Assembly: GCA_002746235.1 (NCBI GenBank)
Contig: NVWJ01000018.1
Coordinates: forward strand, 22,620 to 27,834
Source: Planctomycetota bacterium
Lineage (GTDB): Bacteria; Planctomycetota; UBA1135
Direction: 5' to 3'
DNA length: 5,215 nucleotides
Part shown: one piece after another, positions 1-5,215 of the stretch
Position numbering within the stretch: the stretch's first letter is position 1
Layout: every line of letters begins with the position of its first letter
The notes under the pieces: model-generated
Seen by the model: the letters and a program-made list of their open reading frames with translations, nothing else
What the model was told of the DNA's origin: nothing
Database searches by the model: none
Made by a program: the position numbers and the translations under genes

Positions 1-1538
1 TTTTTGCCCATCGCGGTCATGGTTGGGAGCAAACCGCGATTAACCAAGGTTGCGCGCACTTCAAAAATTTCCTTGTCGTCCAGCGCAGTCACTTCGACGT
101 TTTCCCAACTCAGTTGAGCAAAATCATCGGCAAGACTGTCGAGGAAATCGGCGGTGTTGGTGGTCATATCGACAATGAGGTCGGGTGGTGGCGTGGTGCG
201 CACTAAGGGCATCCATCCGCCGATTTCTACTTCGCCCAATGTTGGATGCGCGAACTTTTCCCAAGGGATAAATGCGTCGTTGGGATACCAGGCATCGGCC
301 CATGCGAGCAACTTGCGATCCTCACTGGCATCCTTCGGCAAGCCTTCCTCCTCATCCTCCTTGCCGTCATCATCGTCGTCCTTCGCTTTTGCATCACCCA
401 TGTCGAGCGGCGGCGACCACAGTGCGCTCTCCAAAACTAAAGCGCCGCGCTGAAAGTACATCCAGTCGGCGAAGTTGCCGCTCTGATGTTCGGCGCCACG
501 CACATCGGAGTCTTCGCCGTAAAAGCGTTCCCCGTAAATCTTGAGGAGACGAGCATCGTCCTCAAGTGGGTCGGTCGAGTCGGTATCCACCTTGTCCTTA
601 CCCTTCGGCGGCGATGCAAGGTTGTCTTCATCATCCAAAACCAAAACCACCCGAATCGCTGGATGCGCTAATACAAATTCGACCAGTGCGCGGCTTTCCG
701 GTTCGCTGAGTTGGAAGTCGCCAGCATTTGGAGCGTACTGAATCCATCGGTGGGGGAAGTTTGCTTCGACCGCAACACCACCAGGGCCATCTTCATTTTC
801 CAAACGATCACCGTCGGCATCGGCGCCTTCGCGGATGAGGCGGAAGGTTCCAGCCTCACTTTTTTCAGCATCGGCTTCGCGAGAACTGCGTGATTCTTCG
901 GGGTCGGCAAGCATCGGGCCACCGGCTTCCGGCACGCGCATCCACAGAATGTGGCCATCGCCGTTTAAGTCGGAAGGGCCGTCTTCATCCACCATCCCGT
1001 CGCGATCATTGTCAGTTGGTTTTCCGCGCCAAGCTAAATCGCCAGCGATGGCATGTGCCATGGCATCTGGATTTGCAACACAAAGAACATGCAGGGTGGC
1101 GCGCTCCAATAGCGGGGATCCTACCGCTGAAATCTGTTCCACAATGCTGATGGCCACTTCGCTACCAGCCAAACGGTCACCTTCCAAGTTGGCAACAACC
1201 AATACTTCAGGAGCTCCAGTACGAGTGCGGTCTCCAAGTTGCGGGCCCATAAATGTGGTCATCAAAATCGCACGACCTTCCAAAGTTTCGCCGATTTCAG
1301 TCACACTCATGCCGTCGGTCTTGCGCGCGCGACGCTTGAGGATCTTTTCAATCTCCTCGGGTGTGCGATAACCAATCGGCGGCAGAGCGTGAAGAATAGT
1401 CGGACGCTCGGTCGCGACGCTTTCCTGTTCAGGAGCAGTTGGTGGTTCCTGCGCTGCCATGGCGCAAACCAACAAAGATGTGGTAACAAGAATCATGGCG
1501 GCTAGCCTAACACCGATGGCGAAGGGTGGGTGGCCCAT
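1..1538 (-). CDS. Secreted M14 carboxypeptidase-fold protein, probable pseudoenzyme (3' end outside window)
   Basis: The open frame runs leftward off the edge, giving at least 512 residues. I chose the ATG at 1538, the first after an in-frame stop at 1562-1560, because it gives a good signal peptide: an N-region with Arg11, a hydrophobic stretch at about residues 12-27 and an AMA-like cleavage site before AQEPP. The ATG at 1496 would leave a signal without a positive charge. M14 landmarks can be followed in order: an ENLEGRxI-like strand (TLEGRAI, about 85-91), NLEGDRLAG where NxHGNExxG is expected (about 117-125), two Asp-rich DGP-containing loops (about 176-188 and 240-252), VAVEANFP where VNLNRNFP is expected, VLVLDDEDNL where the third zinc His lies, and GALVLESALW where the catalytic Glu lies. 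The expected zinc ligands, Asn-Arg pair and catalytic Glu are all replaced, so I infer loss of peptidase activity. An acidic run (about 387-398) follows, and a CARDB-like strand region begins near 470. The family assignment is an alignment from memory. Confidence 0.8.
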   Translation of the reverse strand, partial: MGHPPFAIGVRLAAMILVTTSLLVCAMAAQEPPTAPEQESVATERPTILHALPPIGYRTPEEIEKILKRRARKTDGMSVTEIGETLEGRAILMTTFMGPQLGDRTRTGAPEVLVVANLEGDRLAGSEVAISIVEQISAVGSPLLERATLHVLCVANPDAMAHAIAGDLAWRGKPTDNDRDGMVDEDGPSDLNGDGHILWMRVPEAGGPMLADPEESRSSREADAEKSEAGTFRLIREGADADGDRLENEDGPGGVAVEANFPHRWIQYAPNAGDFQLSEPESRALVEFVLAHPAIRVVLVLDDEDNLASPPKGKDKVDTDSTDPLEDDARLLKIYGERFYGEDSDVRGAEHQSGNFADWMYFQRGALVLESALWSPPLDMGDAKAKDDDDDGKEDEEEGLPKDASEDRKLLAWADAWYPNDAFIPWEKFAHPTLGEVEIGGWMPLVRTTPPPDLIVDMTTNTADFLDSLADDFAQLSWENVEVTALDDKEIFEVRATLVNRGLLPTMTAMGK

Positions 1539-1554
1539 GCCCGAGAAAGTGTGG

Positions 1555-1584
1555 TTGGCCTACGTCCAACAGTGCGGCTAGAAT
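1555..1584 (+). promoter_or_regulatory. Sigma70-type promoter of the tRNA gene
   Basis: TTGGCC (1555-1560) and TAGAAT (1579-1584) are separated by 18 bp. The -10 box matches TATAAT at five of six bases and the -35 box matches TTGACA at four of six. Transcription would start near 1591, four bases before the mature tRNA 5' end. The stretch 1539-1594 is otherwise a divergent intergenic region that must also hold the promoter of the leftward M14-type gene, which I could not identify. Confidence 0.5.
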
Positions 1585-1594
1585 CCTTGCGCGT

Positions 1595-1671
<77 letters not shown>

Positions 1672-1685
1672 TCCTGTATCCTTGG

Positions 1686-1713
1686 AATGCCTCCTTGTTG
1701 CTATTTAGGCATT
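1686..1713. repeat. 7-bp inverted repeat AATGCCT/AGGCATT between tRNA and integrase
   Basis: AATGCCT (1686-1692) and its exact complement AGGCATT (1707-1713) flank a 14-base spacer. The right arm is followed by GAATTCG rather than a T run, so this is not a typical intrinsic terminator, although it could stop or process the tRNA transcript. The position inside the presumed attachment region also suits a recombinase binding site. The right arm covers the TTG at 1712 that could serve as an alternative integrase start. Confidence 0.45.
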
Positions 1714-1770
1714 GAATTCGACAGATTACGATTCCTGGTCAAGGCCCTCTGAAATTATTGGCTGGACAGA

Positions 1771-1789
1771 TTGCAAGCGTTTTGCAAGC
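1771..1789. repeat. Phased direct repeat TTGCAAGC, two copies 11 bp apart
   Basis: TTGCAAGC occurs at 1771-1778 and 1782-1789, one helical turn apart, and each copy contains the palindrome TTGCAA. The pair ends 9 bp before the preferred integrase ATG, so it could be recombinase arm-type sites or an operator for the integrase. If the integrase instead starts at the upstream TTG, the repeat is coding and may be chance. Confidence 0.4.
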
Positions 1790-1798
1790 CTGTTTGGC

Positions 1799-2863
1799 AT
1801 GGTCAGTCGCAACCCCCTTCCTCATTTATGGTCGCATCCCAACGGCACTTGGTACTTGTGTTGGCAACAAAACAAGGAGCCAAAAAAGATGAGCCTTGGT
1901 ACAAAATCAAAGGCTCTTGCAAAGACGTTTCTTGACCAGGCCATTAATGAACAGGTGTCCTCCGGAGTAACCCCAGGCAGCAGGAACATCACCCTTCATG
2001 ATGCGGCCGATTCTTGGTTCGCCGATCGCGCGCGGCCCCTTCGCGGGTTAAGCAAGGTGACTATTCGGGAGTACCGAACTTTCGTGAAGCAGCTCAAGGA
2101 AATTGCGCCCGAGGAGTTGGTGGCGGACGAAGTTCGCGCTGCAGATATTCGAACCCTACTCGACCTGTTCCAGGACACGTTTCAGTTTTCACCGTCGACG
2201 GTCAAGAAGCGGTTCGGTGCACTGATGATGCTCTTCAATTGGTTGTTCGAAGAAGACCTTGTCCGGCTTAATCCGGTGAAGAAATCGGATGCTCCATTCG
2301 CAACCGCTAAGCAGCTTCCGCCGTGGACTGGGGAGCAGTATTTGAAGCTACAGGAGCAGCTATTTGCGGTTAGGGAAGACCCTGAAACCTCGGAGTATTG
2401 GGTGCGCGCTTCTCAACTCCTTATTGACCTCACGAAAGCGTTGTGGCTTTCCGGCATGCGTTCGATTCAGGCCTACCGAATGCGATGGGAAGAGGACATT
2501 GATTTGGAGAAGATGATTTGGCTTGTTCGATCGCCGCGGAAGAATAAGGGTGGAGAGAAGTTGAAGCCCATCCACCAGTCGTTGTCGAAGCTGCTGCTGC
2601 GCAGGAAGCTGCTCGGTGACGTCGGCCCTTTCCCACAACCAACTTGTTTGTACGCTTGGAAAACCTTCAAATTGAGGTACCCAGAGTTCAAGGGAATGTC
2701 CCTTCACCAGTGCCGCTCTAGGGTGTCGACGGCCTTCCACGAAATGGGGGAGTCTGAGGTTTCTCGGAAAATGCTTGGGCACACCACCCTTGCCGCCGCT
2801 GATTTGTATGACTGGACCAGCATCGAACACTATCGCGGCCTCTTGAATAGGATTTCGGAGTAG
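1799..2863 (+). CDS. Tyrosine recombinase / site-specific integrase
   Basis: A 354-residue integrase of the lambda-integrase (phage integrase) superfamily, which cuts and rejoins DNA through a covalent 3'-phosphotyrosine and would insert or excise the element at the adjacent tRNA. Residues 10-50 form a small N-terminal region with an HPNGTWYLCW strand like arm-binding domains. Residues about 64-162 look like a SAM-like core-binding domain (YRTFVKQL, then TVKKRFGALMMLFNWLFEEDLVRLNP). The catalytic domain shows Arg221 in LSGMRS, a Lys in the beta-hairpin at 248-256, His303 and Arg306 in LHQCR, His328 in LGHTT and nucleophile Tyr337 in LYDW, so the full active site is present. I prefer the ATG at 1799; the frame is open back to a TTG at 1712, which would add 29 residues of unremarkable sequence. 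Neither start has a clear ribosome binding site. The gene is complete, with normal length and no frameshift. Confidence 0.93.
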   Translation: MVSRNPLPHLWSHPNGTWYLCWQQNKEPKKMSLGTKSKALAKTFLDQAINEQVSSGVTPGSRNITLHDAADSWFADRARPLRGLSKVTIREYRTFVKQLKEIAPEELVADEVRAADIRTLLDLFQDTFQFSPSTVKKRFGALMMLFNWLFEEDLVRLNPVKKSDAPFATAKQLPPWTGEQYLKLQEQLFAVREDPETSEYWVRASQLLIDLTKALWLSGMRSIQAYRMRWEEDIDLEKMIWLVRSPRKNKGGEKLKPIHQSLSKLLLRRKLLGDVGPFPQPTCLYAWKTFKLRYPEFKGMSLHQCRSRVSTAFHEMGESEVSRKMLGHTTLAAADLYDWTSIEHYRGLLNRISE

Positions 2864-2930
2864 AGCTTTGTGGCCTTATCTGCCTGAGCTGTAAACAGGG
2901 CGCAATAGGGACCTGATTTGCCTGGAAGGG

Positions 2931-2958
2931 TTGATACCGTGTACCATCGTCTTACTAA
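2931..2958 (+). promoter_or_regulatory. Possible promoter of the Panacea/membrane-protein operon
   Basis: TTGATA (2931-2936) and TACTAA (2953-2958) are 16 bp apart in the 123-bp gap between the integrase and the next operon, with an expected start near 2965, about 22 bases before the ATG at 2987. The -35 box is good (five of six) and the -10 box poor (three of six). I saw no convincing terminator for the integrase in this gap. Confidence 0.35.
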
Positions 2959-2986
2959 AGAGACATGAGCACCGAGCTCTACTCCC

Positions 2987-3469
2987 ATGGCTTTCCAACC
3001 TCTTGAACTCGCAAACGCATTTGTCAGTATTGCCCTAGAGCATAGGCAAATCGTTTCACCGATGAAATTGCAGAAGCTTGTCTATTATGCAAATGGGTGG
3101 TGGATGGAGCAGAATGAAGGCGAGCCTCTAATGGAGGGCGGTTTTCAAGCTTGGAAATTTGGCCCAGTTAACTTGAGCATTTATCGTGCCTTTAAGAAGT
3201 ACGGTGGCGATCCAATAACGAGTCCGTGCCACGGCATTGTTTTGCGTGGCGGCAATTATGAGTATGGGGTTCCATGCTTGGAGGATGACTCGGCACTAGA
3301 ATTCCTTGAAGCGATTTGGGCAAGTTATGGTGCTATTTCGGCGGAAAAGCTTTCGCACATGACCCATGTCCCAGGAACAGCTTGGCATGAGGTTTATAAG
3401 AGGAATAAGAAAGATATCCGCATCCCTCGTAGCTTGATTCTGAAGGAGTTTCAGGGCAGGCTGGCATAA
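2987..3469 (+). CDS. Panacea/SocA-like (DUF4065) domain protein, probable antitoxin
   Basis: The 160-residue product is essentially one Panacea domain, the family also named SocA-like, GepA or DUF4065. The hallmark core is clear: an N-terminal helix (LANAFVSIALEH), SPMKLQKLVYYANGWWMEQ (24-42), then EPLMEGGFQAWKFGPVNLSIYRAFKKYGG (46-74) with the family's AWxxGPV and Y..F..YG signatures, and a C-terminal helical part with LEAIWASYGAISAEKLSHMTH and GTAWHEVY. In established systems such proteins are antitoxins that neutralise unrelated toxins encoded next door; SocA itself is a ClpXP adaptor for the toxin SocB. The gene is followed after 6 bp by a membrane-protein gene, which fits a two-gene toxin-antitoxin operon with the antitoxin first. 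The ATG at 2987 is the first start compatible with the domain, and the Shine-Dalgarno sequence is weak. The antitoxin role is inferred from family and context. Confidence 0.85.
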   Translation: MAFQPLELANAFVSIALEHRQIVSPMKLQKLVYYANGWWMEQNEGEPLMEGGFQAWKFGPVNLSIYRAFKKYGGDPITSPCHGIVLRGGNYEYGVPCLEDDSALEFLEAIWASYGAISAEKLSHMTHVPGTAWHEVYKRNKKDIRIPRSLILKEFQGRLA

Positions 3470-3475
3470 GCAACC

Positions 3476-4195
3476 GTGTTTGACGAAGAGATTTTTAAGC
3501 TATTCGCTAGAAAGGCAATAGAGCAAGCAGCCGCTGCGGATAATAAGAAGGCGCCAGATTCAGCAGAGACCGGAGAAGATCGGCCGCGTGGAGGAGAGGG
3601 TTCGTCAGGTGACGCTTCCATTCTTGCGGACCGCGCAAACGCTCATTGGGAGCGAAGCAAGGAATACCACGCCCGAATGATTTGGCTGAATGCAGGCGCG
3701 CTCACATCAACCGCCACATTCCTTGCATTTCGAGACAAACCACTTCCTTCGGAAGCGTTTCCATGGATTATTACATCCGCCTATTGCTGGTTGGTCGCCA
3801 TTCTGGTTTGTTTGACTGCTCAGTTGTACTCAATGCAGCCTTACCATGCGAAGCCCAACGGGAAGCATAGAATCCCGATGGGGCGTTCTTGGCTTAGGAT
3901 TCTCTCCGCAACTTTCGGTGGTAGTATGGGAATTCTTGCATTCGAAGCTGTGAGGTTTGACACATTCGATTTGCTTGGACCTTTTGTTGCGTCAGCAATC
4001 GTGGGTATTTCGTTTGCTGCGTTGACTCCAGAGCGCTGCAACGACTTTGAGGCTCCAGCCTCTATCCAAGGATTAGAGCGGCAAACTAGATATCTCACGC
4101 ATAGGTTCGGCATATTGTCGGCTGGTTTGTTCGCATTCGGCGGATTCACATTCGTCGGCGCCATTGGAATAGCGCTTGGATTTATGAAAAACTAG
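3476..4195 (+). CDS. Unrecognised multi-pass membrane protein, candidate toxin partner of the Panacea gene
   Basis: I do not recognise this 239-residue protein as a named family. It starts at a GTG 6 bp after the Panacea stop codon, so translation is probably coupled; the first internal ATG is codon 68, which would remove the soluble head. Residues 1-66 form a cytosolic-looking region: an amphipathic helix (about 3-21), a charged Gly/Glu-rich linker (22-47), and a second helix with ANAHWERSKEYH. Hydrophobic segments follow at about 68-85, 95-118, 139-159, 166-183 and 211-237, so four or five membrane spans are likely. A basic loop (about 124-141) sits between spans two and three. There is no signal peptide, lipobox or catalytic motif. 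Panacea-type antitoxins are known to pair with diverse toxins, including membrane-acting ones, so membrane disruption is the natural hypothesis. The layout also recalls SLATT-type membrane effectors, but I cannot match a SLATT signature. Confidence 0.72.
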   Translation: MFDEEIFKLFARKAIEQAAAADNKKAPDSAETGEDRPRGGEGSSGDASILADRANAHWERSKEYHARMIWLNAGALTSTATFLAFRDKPLPSEAFPWIITSAYCWLVAILVCLTAQLYSMQPYHAKPNGKHRIPMGRSWLRILSATFGGSMGILAFEAVRFDTFDLLGPFVASAIVGISFAALTPERCNDFEAPASIQGLERQTRYLTHRFGILSAGLFAFGGFTFVGAIGIALGFMKN

Positions 4196-4203
4196 GTGCG
4201 GCC

Positions 4204-4452
4204 TCACCCCTTCACACAAAGAACTTGCTTCAAAGTGTGCACGACCTCGACGAGGTCGCCCTGCGCTTCCATCACCCGCTCAATGTCTTTGTAGGCGGCA
4301 GGGGTTTCATCAAGGACACCCTCATCCTTCCGGCATTCGACGCCAGCAGTGGCAGTCGAGCGGTCTTCAAGCGAGAACGCCGCCCTCGACTTCTTGCGCG
4401 ACATCACCCGGGCGGCGTGGCTGCTGCTGCAATAACTCTCGGGGTGCCCCAA
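4204..4452 (-). pseudogene. rtcB: 3' fragment of rtcB (RNA 3'-phosphate/5'-OH ligase), N-terminal part missing
   Basis: The 82 codons read as the C-terminus of RtcB, the GTP- and manganese-dependent tRNA-splicing and RNA-repair ligase. Recognisable landmarks are HPESYCSSSH, RVMSRKK, TAGVECRKDEGVLDETPAAYKDIERVM and the final VEVVHTLKQVLCVKG followed by a normal stop. Intact RtcB is roughly 400-480 residues, so about four fifths is absent. Homology seems to begin near 4446-4455 and there is no rtcB-like coding upstream, only the 3' end of the MBL gene. The SHGAGR motif, which carries the guanylylated histidine, reads SHAAR here, one residue short and altered. About 60% GC sets it apart from both neighbours. 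It converges with the membrane-protein gene at an 8-bp gap. I see no frameshift, so it is a truncation relic, recent or still selected; a functional ligase is excluded. Confidence 0.82.
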
Positions 4453-4479
4453 CGACTTCGCGTTTAGAACAATTGAATT

Positions 4480-5215
4480 TCAATCATGCTGCCAGCAGAA
4501 GTCTTCACCATCAGGCCTAGCCCTCTTGCACTGAGTTCCAGCATTAGTGATCGCTTGGCACCGAAGTGAATCAAGTGCACTGTCGCTAGAGCCTGTGTCG
4601 TCAGCGCCGGCTAAGTCAAAGTAGTTAATCGAGAATACACCGCCAGAGACCCACGCAACAACCGTGTCGTCGCCGGCCTCCTCCTTCTCAGGAACCATCG
4701 TGGGAGTTTTATCGCCGCGGTCAGTTCTCCAGATAGTGGTTCCGAGACCAAGCTCTGCAGAGATGGCCATGACTCGATCTAGTGTGCTTTGAGAGGGAAG
4801 CATTGTGCCGCTGAACTTCCGGTTCCCAGAAGAAACGACAAAGTGCTTTGGCTGCACCGCTCTCAGGAATGCATCAGTAGAGCTGGTTTTGCTTCCATGG
4901 TGACCGGCCTTGAGAACATCAGCCTTCAACGCCGCTCCGTGTTCAGCAAGCATCTCAATCTCTGCGCCCTTCTCCGCGTCTCCAGTAAAGAGAAACGTTG
5001 GTCCATCGGTTGGATCAGTAAACCCTAGAGAGAAGACAATGGAAGTGTCGTTGACATGCGTTCCATGAATGACAGATGAAGAGTGAAGGATCTTCACTTC
5101 AAGCTCAGAGCCCCAATCGAGAACGAGGTCATCAGGAATGCCCCAAATGTAGTTGGCCTTTGCACCGTTAACGACTTCAGTAGAAGCCTTCAGGAAGAAC
5201 TTGCCATACATGGTG
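4480..5215 (-). CDS. ComEC-type metallo-beta-lactamase-fold hydrolase with C-terminal zinc-knuckle tail (5' end outside window)
   Basis: The frame is open to the right edge. The in-frame ATG at 5211 is probably internal, because the HxHxDH metal motif expected near the N-terminus of this fold has not yet appeared. Counting from that ATG, NDTSIVFSL (54-62), FLFTGDAE with the bridging metal ligand Asp78, ADVLKAGHHGSKTSS with the metal-site His104/His105, and VVSSGN (125-130) match the C-terminal half of ComEC/Rec2-like MBL domains. ComEC-linked versions are thought to act on DNA during uptake; stand-alone versions are frequent in accessory and defence regions and mostly lack assigned roles. An acidic linker (about 199-215) leads to RCQAIT..GTQCKR..FCWQH, with Cys218, Cys228, Cys239 and His242 spaced C-x9-C-x10-C-x2-H, resembling the small DUF5763-type zinc-binding module. 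The gene ends 27 bp before the rtcB remnant, in the same frame. Its substrate is unknown. Confidence 0.82.
   Translation of the reverse strand, partial: TMYGKFFLKASTEVVNGAKANYIWGIPDDLVLDWGSELEVKILHSSSVIHGTHVNDTSIVFSLGFTDPTDGPTFLFTGDAEKGAEIEMLAEHGAALKADVLKAGHHGSKTSSTDAFLRAVQPKHFVVSSGNRKFSGTMLPSQSTLDRVMAISAELGLGTTIWRTDRGDKTPTMVPEKEEAGDDTVVAWVSGGVFSINYFDLAGADDTGSSDSALDSLRCQAITNAGTQCKRARPDGEDFCWQHD

Noticed and set aside
345..380. Low-complexity TCATC/CGTCGTC tract
   Set aside because: It encodes the Asp/Glu run of the M14-type protein on the minus strand and needs no separate explanation as a microsatellite or binding site.
835..1371. Plus-strand frame of 178 codons antisense to the M14-type gene
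   Set aside because: It lies wholly inside the minus-strand gene, whose product shows clear family motifs; the product here is Ser/Arg-rich with no domain, as expected of a GC-driven shadow frame.
2360..2830. Minus-strand frame of 156 codons across the integrase
   Set aside because: It is antisense to the catalytic domain with all active-site residues in place on the other strand, and has no recognisable fold or start signal.
2935..2945. TACC-GTG-TACC direct repeat in the possible operon promoter
   Set aside because: Four-base repeats are expected by chance, and Panacea proteins are not known for a DNA-binding motif that would give an operator meaning.
3841..4164. Minus-strand frame of 107 codons within the membrane-protein gene
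   Set aside because: The plus-strand frame shows coherent hydrophobic segments and operon spacing; the antisense product has no features.
4242..4258. 17-bp near-perfect palindrome (CGACCTCG and CGAGGTCG around a single A)
   Set aside because: It falls in the GDLVEVV codons of the rtcB remnant, where the amino acids constrain most bases; I treat it as coincidence rather than an operator or recombination core.
4225..4467. Plus-strand frame of 80 codons opposite the rtcB remnant
   Set aside because: The minus strand matches RtcB residue by residue over about 75 positions, so the plus frame is a shadow.
4472..4484. Palindrome ATTGAA-T-TTCAAT at the MBL stop codon
   Set aside because: It is AT-rich and only 13 bp, with no T tract or long stem, so it is too weak for a terminator; it may only mark the junction with the rtcB fragment.

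Overview
The window reads as bacterial chromosome interrupted by the start of an integrated accessory island. The left third carries a host-type secreted protein: an M14 carboxypeptidase fold with Asp-rich, calcium-loop-like segments. That style is common in Planctomycetota-like lineages, so such a host is my best guess, but it rests on protein style alone. By eye, base composition is about 55-60% GC in the left part and about 43-50% in the genes to the right of the tRNA.

Layout. Positions 1-1538 (minus strand) hold most of an M14-family protein whose C-terminus runs off the left edge. Every canonical zinc, substrate and catalytic position I can align by eye is substituted. A short intergenic region with a good tRNA promoter follows. 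At 1595-1671 (plus) is a complete tRNA with anticodon CAT and an encoded CCA end. Its C4-G69 and C5-G68 pairs favour tRNA-Ile2 over elongator tRNA-Met. Next comes a gap of about 127 bp containing a 7-bp inverted repeat and a phased pair of TTGCAAGC repeats. A complete tyrosine recombinase follows (1799-2863, plus). A tRNA with an integrase directly behind its 3' end is the classic left edge of an integrative element, with the tRNA 3' end as attachment site. No second copy of that end is in the window, so the right boundary lies beyond it.

Inside the element, a two-gene operon (2987-4195, plus) encodes a Panacea/SocA-like (DUF4065) antitoxin-type protein and, 6 bp downstream, an unrecognised multi-pass membrane protein. 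I interpret it as a Panacea toxin-antitoxin pair with a membrane-acting toxin; this is the best candidate for a little-described system here. Convergent to it on the minus strand lie a headless 3' fragment of the RNA ligase gene rtcB (4204-4452, about 60% GC) and the C-terminal part of a ComEC-type metallo-beta-lactamase-fold hydrolase with a C-terminal Cys3His zinc-knuckle tail (4480-5215, cut by the right edge).

How it fits together: the recombinase would insert the element at the tRNA, and the antitoxin/membrane-protein pair would stabilise it or act in defence. The MBL protein is probably further accessory cargo, and the rtcB piece is a scar of recombination. No gene-free stretch exceeds 300 bp, and I see no CRISPR array or insertion sequence.
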